64,000 bases of DNA from Bacillus testis (GTDB taxonomy: Bacteria; Bacillota; Bacilli; Bacillales; DSM-1321), in assembly GCF_001243895.1 (NCBI RefSeq), contig NZ_LN851186.1, positions 1,380,230 to 1,444,229 on the forward strand. Reading direction: 5' to 3'. The position numbers were made by a program, and so were the translations under genes. The notes beneath the pieces were generated by a model. The model had not been told where the DNA came from and did no database searches. It saw nothing but the letters and a program-made list of their open reading frames with translations. Within the stretch, counting starts at the first letter, position 1; every line of letters starts with the position of its first letter. Of this stretch, positions 35,954 to 44,252 are shown in pieces.

Positions 35954-37336
35954 TCAAACCCAGCCGAACCAGCGGGCTATCGATGCTACCAGGAATGTCA
36001 CTCCGACGGCGATGGCTGTCGGTATAATGAATGACATAAAAGTCCATTTGGCACTTTTGGTTTCCTTATAGATATTTAGAAGTGTTGTGCCGCATGGATA
36101 ATGGAGCAGGGAAAACAGCATCATATTTAACGCCGTCAGCCAAGTCCAGCCTTGGTCGAGCAAAATTCTTTTCAATTCGGACATCTCTTCAACTTCTGTC
36201 AATGATCCTGTGGACAGATAGGCCATTAGTAAAACCGGAATAACAATTTCGTTTGCTGGCAACCCAATAATAAATGCCGCCAGAATATAGCCGTCCATGC
36301 CAAGCGCCTTGCCGAATGGATCTAGAAATTGGACAAAATGCATCAAAATACTTGTATCGCCAATGTCAATATTGGCGAGTACCCATGTCAGCAGGGCTGC
36401 CGGTGCTGCAACCTTAACGGCGCGGTTCAGGACGAGCCAAGTTTTATCCACACTGGAGCGGATGATCGTATCCAGAAATTTTGGCCGGCGGTAGGGAGGC
36501 AATTCGAGTGTATAATGTGTCGGGATCCCTTTCAGCGCCGTCTTTGATAAAATCCAGGATACTGTCAGTGTGACAAAGACGCCGATCAAGACAAAACCGA
36601 TCAGTATTGCCGCGGTCATGAAAGTGGCTGATAATCCGGTAAAGCTTGCGGCCATGAACATGGAAGCAAGCAGGATCAATGTCGGCCAGCGTCCGTTGCA
36701 CGGGATGAAATTATTCGTCAGGATGGCCAGCATCCGTTCACGCGGCGATTCGATGATACGTGTGCTCATAATGGCCGCAGCATTACAGCCAAAACCCATT
36801 GCCATCGTCAACGACTGCTTGCCATGGGCACCAGCGGATTTGAACAAGCGGTCCATATTGAAGGCTACGCGCGGCAAATATCCGTAATTCTCCAGGAGAG
36901 CAAACATCGGGAAGAAAATCGCCATCGGAGGAAGCATGACGGAAACGACCCATCCCGTGCCACGGAAGAGCCCGAGAACCAGCATGCCATGCAGCCATTC
37001 AGGAGCATGCATGTAGGCGAATAAAGCCGTTAGCTTGGCTTCCAGGTAATTAAACATGTCAGCAAGAAGCGAAGAAGGGACATTGGCTCCGGCAATCGTC
37101 AGCCAAAGGACGATGCCGAGCATAAGAAACATGATTGGGAAGCCCCATAGTTTGCTGGTCAGAATCTTGTCGATTTTTTCACTTCTATAATCTCTTTCGC
37201 TTTTTGTCGAAACCACTGCCTGCGTAAGCAGACGGGTTTGGCTATAAATGCTTCCGACTACGTCTTCGCGAATGCTGCCGGGGGCCATTTCAGCTGCTTT
37301 GCGTGCAATCCTTTCCAAAGCGTCAGCTGTATTCAT
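35954..37336 (-). CDS. feoB: ferrous iron transporter FeoB, membrane (gate) part as a separate protein
   Basis: 460 residues with about eight to ten helices. It lacks any GTPase domain and starts with a roughly 70-residue soluble segment (ERIARKAAEMAPGSIREDVV). Gate motifs are present: GTGWVVSVMLPPMAIFFP (about 125), MGFGCNAAAIMSTR (about 180) and FIPCNGRWP (about 212), with the conserved cysteines. Its ATG overlaps the stop of the GTPase gene by 4 nt (ATGA), so both halves are made together. This is a naturally split FeoB rather than a fresh frameshift. Confidence 0.88.
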   Translation of the reverse strand: MNTADALERIARKAAEMAPGSIREDVVGSIYSQTRLLTQAVVSTKSERDYRSEKIDKILTSKLWGFPIMFLMLGIVLWLTIAGANVPSSLLADMFNYLEAKLTALFAYMHAPEWLHGMLVLGLFRGTGWVVSVMLPPMAIFFPMFALLENYGYLPRVAFNMDRLFKSAGAHGKQSLTMAMGFGCNAAAIMSTRIIESPRERMLAILTNNFIPCNGRWPTLILLASMFMAASFTGLSATFMTAAILIGFVLIGVFVTLTVSWILSKTALKGIPTHYTLELPPYRRPKFLDTIIRSSVDKTWLVLNRAVKVAAPAALLTWVLANIDIGDTSILMHFVQFLDPFGKALGMDGYILAAFIIGLPANEIVIPVLLMAYLSTGSLTEVEEMSELKRILLDQGWTWLTALNMMLFSLLHYPCGTTLLNIYKETKSAKWTFMSFIIPTAIAVGVTFLVASIARWFGWV

Positions 37337-38034
37337 ACCATCACGCTCTCTTTCTTCGCCAGCCTTTCTTTTAAAGAATGCAAGAGTGCTTCATCGCCAT
37401 CCAAAAGGCGCAGGGCGATCCAGCGGGAAGGATAGCTATTGCCCACAGTTGCTTTGATATCAGCTTCCAATTCTGCTATTTGTTTTTCAATAAGAGGGGG
37501 GTAAGTAACCCGGTATGGATGGACTGATACATTTCCATGCACCATTGCCTGGATTTTTTTTAGTAATTGGTCCAATCCGACTTTATTGCGCGCCGACATT
37601 TTGATGACCGGGACGCCTAATTTTTTTGCAAGCAGTCCGCTGTCCACCTTGATGCCTTTTTTGGTGGCTTCATCGATCAAATTCAGGCAGACAATGACGG
37701 AAGAGGTCATCTCTAGCACCTGGAGCGCCAGATTCATATTCCGTTCCAGGCTGGTCGCATCCACTACGACAAGGGTAACATCCGGCTTTTCAAAAATGAT
37801 ATAATCGCGTGCGACTTCTTCATCCGCCGAATTGGAATACAGCGAGTACGTGCCGGGCAAGTCGATGATCTCATACGTATCCCGTTCATACGAAAAGTAA
37901 CCGCTTGCCTGTTCAACTGTTTTACCGGGCCAGTTGCCCGTATGCTGGTTCATGCCTGTCAGCGCATTAAACAGAGTGCTTTTTCCTGTGTTAGGATTTC
38001 CTGCTAAAGCAATTCTGAAATTATGAGTGTTCAC
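37333..38034 (-). CDS. feoB: ferrous iron transporter FeoB, GTPase part as a separate protein
   Basis: 233 residues from GTG 38034 (GAAAGGG about 10 nt upstream). G1 is GNPNTGKST, G3 is DLPGTYSL and G4 is NLID. A helical guanine-dissociation-inhibitor-like part follows (about 165-233). There are no membrane helices. The start lies 11 nt inside the end of feoA. Full FeoB is normally about 660-770 residues, so this and the next gene together equal one FeoB. Confidence 0.9.
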   Translation of the reverse strand: MNTHNFRIALAGNPNTGKSTLFNALTGMNQHTGNWPGKTVEQASGYFSYERDTYEIIDLPGTYSLYSNSADEEVARDYIIFEKPDVTLVVVDATSLERNMNLALQVLEMTSSVIVCLNLIDEATKKGIKVDSGLLAKKLGVPVIKMSARNKVGLDQLLKKIQAMVHGNVSVHPYRVTYPPLIEKQIAELEADIKATVGNSYPSRWIALRLLDGDEALLHSLKERLAKKESVMV

Positions 38035-38275
38035 GCACAATCACCCTTTCTCCGAATATTTGGTCGCATTCTTCTTTTCTGAGGGCAATGGTCGTTCCGC
38101 TGACCCGGAAGGCAACCGGATCCCCCAAAGGGCTCTTTTGTATCATTTCCACGGCAAATCCAGGGACAAATCCTAAATCAAGCAATCTTCTCCGCATGAC
38201 CGGTTCCATTTGCAGGGAGGCGATAATCAGTTTGTCGCCTGGTTCTATAGAAGAAAGTGGGACTATTTTGTTCAA
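38021..38275 (-). CDS. feoA: FeoA-family SH3-like protein
   Basis: 84 residues from a TTG at 38275, 6 nt after AAAGGAGAGG. FeoA features: LSSIEPGDKLIIASL, RRRLLDLGFVPG (about 28) and GDPVAFRVSGTTIALRKEEC. Needed for FeoB-driven Fe(II) uptake. First gene of feoA-feoB(GTPase)-feoB(membrane). Confidence 0.9.
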   Translation of the reverse strand: MNKIVPLSSIEPGDKLIIASLQMEPVMRRRLLDLGFVPGFAVEMIQKSPLGDPVAFRVSGTTIALRKEECDQIFGERVIVREHS

Positions 38276-38304
38276 TTTGGTCCTCTCCTTTAATTTTTCA
38301 CTTC

Positions 38305-38367
38305 TGAATAAAAGTTTCCTTAGCGCAACTTTTATTCAAATTATATAGTAAGACTGTTAAAAAACAA
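38305..38367 (-). promoter_or_regulatory. feo promoter with DtxR/MntR-like operator
   Basis: On the minus strand TTGTTT (38362-38367) and TATAAT (38340-38345) are separated by 16 nt. Directly downstream is a perfect 12-bp inverted repeat with a 10-nt centre (38305-38316 / 38327-38338). Its core GTTGCGCTAAGGAAAC resembles the MntR box (TTTGCCTTAAGGAAAC) better than a Fur box (TGATAATnATTATCA). Position over the start site suits repression. Confidence 0.7.
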
Positions 38368-38739
38368 ACAGTAATTTTTGATTTTTTATAGACAATTTAC
38401 GTGCCAGCATGTTGGACAGCAGCTGGCAAATGAAGTTGGCTCCTTTTTTCTGTGGCAATATGTGGACGTCAATCTATTTCGTGTTATAAATTTTATGTAG
38501 GGACAGGGAGTAATGTGACTCATTTGTTGCCTTTATGCAACAATTAAGGAAAGCACTATCTTTTTTAGCCGAAAGAAAGGTTGTAGGTCTCTTCCTAGAA
38601 AGTGAAACTTTGATCGGTGTGGGCATTCATTTGTTGAACCAAACAAAGCGTCGGTTAGAAGGGGACAAAAGAAATCCATGGACGTATAGGAGTATAATGT
38701 TTACAATTAAAATGAATATTCAGTCAGAGGAGTGGAGTT
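38368..38739. other. 370-nt gap upstream of ampS
   Basis: Contains a small TTGTTGC / GCAACAA inverted repeat near 38524-38543 and TATAAT at 38693-38698 with no good -35. An open frame at 38535-38789 has no ribosome-binding site and runs into ampS, so I do not call it. Confidence 0.4.
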
Positions 38740-39972
38740 ATGAAGGACTTTCAAAAAAGTTTAGAAAAATATGCAGAGCTAGCTGTTAAAGTGGGCGTTA
38801 ATGTTCAACCAGGACAAACCTTGGTCATCCGGACTACACTGGAGGGCGCAGAACTTGTCCGCATCATCACGAAGAAGGCATATGAAGCAGGGGCCCATAA
38901 CGTTATTGTCCAATGGAGCGATGATACCGTTACCCGCCTTCGTTACGAGCATGCCGGAGACGAAGTCTTTAAAACGTATCCGGAGCATCAGGCAAATGAA
39001 ACAAATGAATTGGCAGAGAAAGGCGCTTCCTTCTTATCTGTTATTTCATCTTCACCGGATTTATTAAAAGGAATTGAACTGGACCGCTTGGCAAATAGCC
39101 AGAAAGCATCAGGGCAGGCATTGAACAAATTCCGGCAAATCATGCAGGCGGATAAGGTTTGCTGGTCTATTGTAGCTGTTCCTTCACAATCATGGGCAGA
39201 TATGGTCTTCCCGGATGCACCAGAGGACCAACGTATAGATATGCTGTGGGAAGCAATCTTCAAAGCGACTCGCATTGATACGGACGATCCTGTGGAAGCC
39301 TGGAAGAAACATGATGAAAACCTACATACCAAAGTGGACTACTTGAATGCCAAGCATTATAAAAAATTGCATTATAAAGCGCCGGGCACAGATTTGACAA
39401 TCGAACTTCCCGAGAAGCATATTTGGTGCGGAGCCGGCAGCATATCTGAAGCAGGCGTAGAATTCATGGCCAATATGCCGACTGAAGAAGTGTTCTCTAT
39501 CCCTTTGAAAACGGGTGTAAACGGGACAGTGGCAAGCACTAAGCCATTGAGCTACGGAGGGAATATCATCGATCGTTTCTCCCTTACATTCAAGGATGGA
39601 CGGATTGTTGACGTAAAAGCGGAAGTAGGAGAAGAAGTCTTGAAAGGCCTAATTGAAACGGATGAAGGTTCTCATTACTTGGGCGAGGTGGCATTGGTTC
39701 CGCATCATTCACCGATTTCTGAATCTAACATTCTATATTACAATACTCTATTCGATGAAAATGCCTCCAACCACCTGGCAATCGGAAGTGCCTACGCATT
39801 CAACCTGGATGGCGGCAAAACAATGTCCCGTGAAGAGTTGAATGAAAACGGAGCGAATGAAAGCATTACCCATGTGGATTTCATGATCGGCTCTGACCAA
39901 ATGGATATCGATGGCATTACCGAAGACGGCAAAGCGGAGCCTATTTTCCGGAGTGGAAACTGGGCATTCTGA
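38740..39972 (+). CDS. ampS: M29-family aminopeptidase AmpS
   Basis: 410 residues, the usual length. Metal-dependent aminopeptidase of family M29. The start (YAELAVKVGVNVQPGQTLVI), the glutamate motif YNTLFDENASNHLAIGSAY (about 335) and the late HVDFMIGSDQMDIDG (about 378) carry the family metal ligands. AGAGGAGTGGAG precedes the ATG. Single gene. Confidence 0.93.
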   Translation: MKDFQKSLEKYAELAVKVGVNVQPGQTLVIRTTLEGAELVRIITKKAYEAGAHNVIVQWSDDTVTRLRYEHAGDEVFKTYPEHQANETNELAEKGASFLSVISSSPDLLKGIELDRLANSQKASGQALNKFRQIMQADKVCWSIVAVPSQSWADMVFPDAPEDQRIDMLWEAIFKATRIDTDDPVEAWKKHDENLHTKVDYLNAKHYKKLHYKAPGTDLTIELPEKHIWCGAGSISEAGVEFMANMPTEEVFSIPLKTGVNGTVASTKPLSYGGNIIDRFSLTFKDGRIVDVKAEVGEEVLKGLIETDEGSHYLGEVALVPHHSPISESNILYYNTLFDENASNHLAIGSAYAFNLDGGKTMSREELNENGANESITHVDFMIGSDQMDIDGITEDGKAEPIFRSGNWAF

Positions 39973-39988
39973 GGCTATCTGAATAATG

Positions 39989-40017
39989 CTGACAATTTTA
40001 TAGAAATGAAGTAAAAT
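39989..40017 (+). promoter_or_regulatory. SigA promoter of the btu operon
   Basis: CTGACA at 39989-39994 and TAAAAT at 40012-40017 with 17 nt between, about 15 nt before the riboswitch. Confidence 0.75.
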
Positions 40018-40029
40018 ATTGGTGTGTGC

Positions 40030-40215
40030 ATGGACAATTCCATATTTTTTAGAGTGCCTTATGAAGAGGATAATAGGGAAACCGGTGAAAGTCCGGTGCA
40101 GCCCCCGCTACTGTAAGCATTATTTGGACGGCCCAAATTGCCACTGGAGAAATCCGGGAAGGCTTGGGCCGGTTGATGCGAAGCCAGGAGACCTGCTCTA
40201 AGAATAGTTGCTTGT
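40030..40215 (+). promoter_or_regulatory. cobalamin (B12) riboswitch aptamer
   Basis: Contains the B12-box landmarks in order: GGGAAACCGGTGAAAGTCC GG, GCAGCCCCCGCTACTGTAAGC, GCCACTGG, and the B12 box GATGCGAAGCCAGGAGACC followed by TGC. It is followed by an intrinsic terminator at 40273 and then btuFCD, so adenosylcobalamin binding should stop transcription early. Confidence 0.96.
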
Positions 40216-40272
40216 TTTTCGGAGGGAAAAGTGAGTCAAGCAGGTTATTTGATGTGACTTACATTTAATAAG

Positions 40273-40302
40273 AGCCTTGACTTTTACCGGTCAAGGCTTT
40301 TT
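40273..40302 (+). terminator. riboswitch-controlled terminator
   Basis: A 9-bp perfect stem (40273-40281 with 40290-40298) and T run, about 60 nt after the B12 box. Confidence 0.9.
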
Positions 40303-40390
40303 CAGCGCTTTCTGAAGCAAATCGTGATAATCCGTGTATTTAAAACTAGGCATCGAAAATGCCAATCATTCAGAAAGAGTGGGATTGAAT

Positions 40391-41371
40391 ATGAAGAAAA
40401 AATGGATGAAATCTCTTCGTATGGTTCTTGTAGCTCTGGCACTCGCCCTCTTAGGCTTAGCGGGATGCAGTACGGAAGAACCGAAAGAGGAAAAAGGCGG
40501 TGCTTCTGGCACAGTTGAAACAGTAAAGGATCAGTTTCCTATTACGTTCAAGGATGAATCCGGCCAAAAAGTGACCATCAAGGAAAAGCCCCAAAAAATT
40601 GTTTCTGTATTGCCAAGTACCACGGAAACCTTATTCGCCCTTGGATTGGATAAGGAAATTACCGGTGTATCCGATTTTGATAATTATCCAAAACAGGCTG
40701 CCGAGAAACAAAAAGTCGGTTCCCAGGATATCAATTTGGAAGCTGTCCTCTCGCTTGCTCCTGACGTGGCTTTCATTTCAGAATACCATGCAAAGAGCCA
40801 TGCCGATATGGTCAAACAAATGCAGGATGCCGGGATTGCCATCGTCGTCAATAAAACCTCTCAGAACTCATTTTCAGATACATACAAAAGCATTGAGATG
40901 ATCGCCAAGGCAACTGGGACTGAAAAACAAGCGGCTGCCATTATCGATCAGATGAAAAATAAAGTTGAGGCAATAAAGGAAAAAGCAAAAGAAGTGAAGG
41001 AAAAGAAATTGGTCTGGACCGAAACCTCTCCTCAGCCGGATATCTATACGGCCGGAAAGCATACCTTTGTCGATGAAATGCTCACGATCATTGGAGCCGA
41101 AAATCTGGCGGCCTCTCAAGATGGCTGGGTGAAGATGAATGAAGAGGAAGTAGTGAAATTGAATCCAGATGTCATTATTACTACTTATGGCTACTATGTG
41201 CCCGATGCCAAGAAACAGGTTTTGAGCAGACAGGGCTGGCAGGAAGTGCAGGCAGTCAAGGACAAGCAAGTCTATGATGTGAATAGCGACCTTGTGTCAA
41301 GGCCGGGCCCTCGGCTTGCTGATGGACTGGAAGCTTTAGCGAAGGCTGTATATCCTGATGTCTACCAATAA
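40391..41371 (+). CDS. btuF: cobalamin-binding lipoprotein BtuF (YvrC-like)
   Basis: 326 residues from ATG 40391. Lipobox LAGC with Cys26. The helical-backbone binding protein fold of the FepB/BtuF type is seen in KIVSVLPSTTETLFALG and EAVLSLAPDVAF. The first gene after the B12 riboswitch, which fixes the substrate as a corrinoid. An upstream ATG at 40334 lacks a signal peptide in the right place. Confidence 0.93.
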   Translation: MKKKWMKSLRMVLVALALALLGLAGCSTEEPKEEKGGASGTVETVKDQFPITFKDESGQKVTIKEKPQKIVSVLPSTTETLFALGLDKEITGVSDFDNYPKQAAEKQKVGSQDINLEAVLSLAPDVAFISEYHAKSHADMVKQMQDAGIAIVVNKTSQNSFSDTYKSIEMIAKATGTEKQAAAIIDQMKNKVEAIKEKAKEVKEKKLVWTETSPQPDIYTAGKHTFVDEMLTIIGAENLAASQDGWVKMNEEEVVKLNPDVIITTYGYYVPDAKKQVLSRQGWQEVQAVKDKQVYDVNSDLVSRPGPRLADGLEALAKAVYPDVYQ

Positions 41372-42404
41372 ACGGCTGGCTGCCGTTTCTGGCATTGCTG
41401 CCTTGGCCGTGGTTGCCAGTATCATTGCCGGCGTCTTCTATGGCAGCGTCCACGTAACCGTTCCGGATATCCTTAAAATTCTTTTGGGGAAAATGACAGG
41501 GCATATTTGGTTTGACGGTGAGAAAAACATGGAAGCGATTATATGGAATATCCGTTTTTCTCGTGTTGTACTAGCATTCCTTGTCGGTGCATCGTTATCG
41601 CTTGCCGGCGCCGCTTTTCAGGGGCTGCTGCGCAACCCGCTGGCGGATCCCTACACAATCGGCGTATCATCAGGTGCATCGTTTGGGGCAGTGCTAGTCT
41701 TGTTTTTGCAGCTGCCCGCCACTTTTCTGGGCGGTTATCTTCAGCCTGCCGCAGCCATTATCTGCGGTTTAGGGACCCTTTTGCTTGTTTTATTCATCTC
41801 CCATTTTTCCCTAGGGAGATTGGCGAATGAAACGATTATTCTGGCAGGGGTGATTCTGTCTTCCTTCATGAGTGCCTTCATTTCCTTGCTCATCTCATTA
41901 TCGCCGAGGGATGATATGGTGAATATCTTGAATTGGACAATGGGGAGCGTTGCCATGAGGGGCTGGAGCCATGTCCAAATGATGGCGCCTTTCTTCGTCG
42001 TTGGATCGGTGCTGATCCTTTTACATGCGCGCGAACTGAATGTACTGGCCCTTGGAGAGCAGTCGGCGCAGTTTTCCGGGATGGACGTAAGAAAGAAGAA
42101 GAAAGTGATCTTAATTGGAGCATCCATCCTGACAGGAGGTGCGGTCGCCGTATCTGGCGCCATCGGTTTTGTCGGCTTGGTGATCCCCCATATTGTCCGT
42201 TTGCTTATCGGGGCAAACCACAAGTATGTCCTGCCTTTTTCATTAGTGATCGGTGGTGCTTATCTGGTGGCAGCTGATTTGCTGGCCAGGATGATCATTG
42301 CCCCGCGGGAATTGCCGATAGGCGTCATTACGGCATTGATCGGTGCGCCGGTATTTGCTTTTTTATTGGTTAGACAACGAATGAAGGCATCAACCAGAAT
42401 ATAA
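41358..42404 (+). CDS. btuC: cobalamin ABC transporter permease BtuC (YvrB-like)
   Basis: 348 residues, about ten helices. FecCD-family motifs RLPRV-like FSRVVLAFLVGASLSLAGAA and GLLRNPLADPYTIGVSSGAS are present, with the closing GFVGLVIPHIVRLLIG. Its ATG lies 14 nt inside btuF, indicating coupled translation. Confidence 0.93.
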   Translation: MSTNKRLAAVSGIAALAVVASIIAGVFYGSVHVTVPDILKILLGKMTGHIWFDGEKNMEAIIWNIRFSRVVLAFLVGASLSLAGAAFQGLLRNPLADPYTIGVSSGASFGAVLVLFLQLPATFLGGYLQPAAAIICGLGTLLLVLFISHFSLGRLANETIILAGVILSSFMSAFISLLISLSPRDDMVNILNWTMGSVAMRGWSHVQMMAPFFVVGSVLILLHARELNVLALGEQSAQFSGMDVRKKKKVILIGASILTGGAVAVSGAIGFVGLVIPHIVRLLIGANHKYVLPFSLVIGGAYLVAADLLARMIIAPRELPIGVITALIGAPVFAFLLVRQRMKASTRI

Positions 42405-42419
42405 AGGGAGGGAAGAGGC

Positions 42420-43754
42420 ATGATTTCGCTAACGAATGTAAGCGGGGGGTACAGCCGGTCTGTCCCGGTTGTCAGGGACTTGACCATCAGCATAGCAAAA
42501 GGGGAATTCTTTTCTCTGATTGGGCCGAACGGGAGCGGGAAAACGACACTCATCCGTTTAATCATGGGTGCCCTATCTATCCATGAAGGAACCATCCAGG
42601 TAGAAGGCCGGGGCATTGACCGATACACACCAAAGGAATTGGCCGCCAAGGTGGCGGTAATGACCCAGGAAAACGAGGTCGGCATGGATTTTACCGTGGG
42701 GGAAATCGTCGGCCTTGGGAGATATCCTTATCAAAAAGGTTTATTATTCAGGGAACACCATTCTGATGATGAGGCTATCATAAAAAAAGCGATGCTTCAG
42801 ACGAATACCTGGCAATTCCGCCACTCTTCATACGGGACATTGAGCGGAGGGCAAAAACAGCGCGTTCTGCTCGCGAAAGCTTTGGCACAGGAACCTGATA
42901 TCCTGCTTCTTGATGAGCCTACTAACCATCTCGATATTCGACATAGCATGGAGTTGCTCGATTTACTGAAAGGCCTGCAATCCAGCCAGGAGCTGACGAT
43001 TGTTGCCATCCTCCATGACTTGAATCTGGCTTCACTCTACAGCGACAGAATCGGAGTGATGGATAAGGGTACTCTCGCCGGCGTGTATGAGGGCCTGTCC
43101 GCTAAAAGCGAGGCAGCCTTTAGCGATATATATGGAGTGGATATGCTATTCCGGGCCCATCCGGCCGTAGCCAAAAAAGCGGTTTTTTTTGAACCGGCAT
43201 ACTTAAAAGGAAAAGAGAGTTCCTTGCTGGCCGGACTGCATGCCGAAAAGGACAGCGGTTCGTTCAGTCTTTTCTCTGCACAGCCATTGCGCACTCTGTC
43301 CATCGGAAAATGGGGCAAGGGATTTACTTGGGAAGATCGCTGGCGGTTTATAGATAGAGAGACCGAAGACAGCCGATTCCCTGAATATATGCAACTGGCG
43401 GCGGATTTGTTTGTGGCGGTCTGTTACGATGCGGCAACAGGCCAATGCCGACTAACAAGTATGGATGAATGCCCACTTTCCGGGACAGATGCTTTTTTAC
43501 TCTTTGCCCAGCGGCCTGAGGGCTATCAGTTGGGTGTCTTCGTTTCCGCTTTTATGGATGAAGCCGGCATGATGAATCTGGCAAACTCACTGTCTGTTGA
43601 TATGGTGCGTTTGGATGGAACTTCAGAAAAGGACGTTCTTCAAGTGTTCATCAGCATCCAGGGGAATAGCGATCATCAACAGGATTGGCAGAATGTCCAT
43701 TCAGGCTGCAAGCGGATGCTTGAATATGCGTTTAGCAACAAGCAGGATGCCTGA
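42420..43754 (+). CDS. btuD: cobalamin ABC transporter ATPase BtuD with C-terminal extra domain (YvrA-like)
   Basis: 444 residues. The first 250 or so form the ATPase: Walker A GPNGSGKTT, signature LSGGQKQR, Walker B ILLLDEPTNHLD. The remaining roughly 190 residues are an extra domain (PLRTLSIGKWGKGFTWEDRW, later ECPLSGTDAFLLFAQ). B. subtilis YvrA, 441 residues, has the same layout. I do not see clear CbiZ amidohydrolase motifs. GGGAGGGAAGAGG precedes the ATG. Confidence 0.9.
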   Translation: MISLTNVSGGYSRSVPVVRDLTISIAKGEFFSLIGPNGSGKTTLIRLIMGALSIHEGTIQVEGRGIDRYTPKELAAKVAVMTQENEVGMDFTVGEIVGLGRYPYQKGLLFREHHSDDEAIIKKAMLQTNTWQFRHSSYGTLSGGQKQRVLLAKALAQEPDILLLDEPTNHLDIRHSMELLDLLKGLQSSQELTIVAILHDLNLASLYSDRIGVMDKGTLAGVYEGLSAKSEAAFSDIYGVDMLFRAHPAVAKKAVFFEPAYLKGKESSLLAGLHAEKDSGSFSLFSAQPLRTLSIGKWGKGFTWEDRWRFIDRETEDSRFPEYMQLAADLFVAVCYDAATGQCRLTSMDECPLSGTDAFLLFAQRPEGYQLGVFVSAFMDEAGMMNLANSLSVDMVRLDGTSEKDVLQVFISIQGNSDHQQDWQNVHSGCKRMLEYAFSNKQDA

Positions 43755-43774
43755 AAGCTCTCAATATCCGAATG

Positions 43775-44096
43775 GTGATTTACATTTTTTTACTTTGGTG
43801 TTATATTTATTGAAAAATAGAAGAATGCGATGAAGAGAAAAAGTAAATTGCCGGTATTTTTTACAGAGAGCTTCGGTTGCTGAAAAGAAGCAAAAATCCA
43901 CAATTGAAAATGGTCTCAGAGCAGCTGCCTGAACGCCGGAAGGGCAAGACAAGAGTTGGTACTTGTTATAAAACCACAGTATACACATGGATTGTGTGTA
44001 CTTGCAGAGGCTGCCCGTGTGAACTGGCAGCGAAGTAAAGTGGAACCGCGAATAAACCTCGCCTTTATCTTGATAGGATAATGGCGGGGTTTTTTA
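43775..44096 (+). promoter_or_regulatory. T-box riboswitch, probable methionine type
   Basis: The T-box AAAGTGGAACCGCG is at 44037-44050. Stem I landmarks upstream: GCGATGAAGAG, AAAGTAA, CAGAGAGC, a GCTGAAAAG distal loop, and the specifier region TTGAAAATGGTC, where ATG at 43910-43912 is the best codon. The terminator stem is 44055-44063 with 44083-44091 plus Ts. The gene it once controlled is lost except for a tail. Confidence 0.9.
44055..44096 (+). terminator. T-box terminator
   Basis: AACCTCGCC pairs with GGCGGGGTT and is followed by TTTTTT; mutually exclusive with the antiterminator formed by the T-box sequence. Confidence 0.85.
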
Positions 44097-44118
44097 TGTT
44101 TAAATCAAAAGAAGGGAG

Positions 44119-44196
44119 TCATTATTTACGCGCATTGATGTAAGCGCCATTGAAGAAGAAGTGGAAAAACTGAATAAAGCAAGCTTTTTAAAATAA
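44119..44196 (+). pseudogene. C-terminal remnant, probably methionyl-tRNA synthetase
   Basis: The frame reads SLFTRIDVSAIEEEVEKLNK and ends ASFLK then TAA. LFTRID near the end of the anticodon-binding domain is typical of methionyl-tRNA synthetases (E. coli has LYNRID). AGAAGGGAG, a likely old ribosome-binding site, sits directly before it, so the deletion took nearly the whole gene between its start and tail. It agrees with an ATG specifier in the T-box upstream. Confidence 0.6.
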
Positions 44197-44252
44197 TTGT
44201 TTATTCCGTACTAACTGGTGCTAAGATGCTCTCTTTATTTGGAGGTAGATTA

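Noticed and set aside
38305-38338. Fur box upstream of feoA
   Set aside because: The palindrome does not follow the 7-1-7 TGATAAT pattern and its core fits the MntR/DtxR type better.
38535-38789. 84-codon ORF before ampS
   Set aside because: No ribosome-binding site, no family match, and it runs into ampS in another frame.
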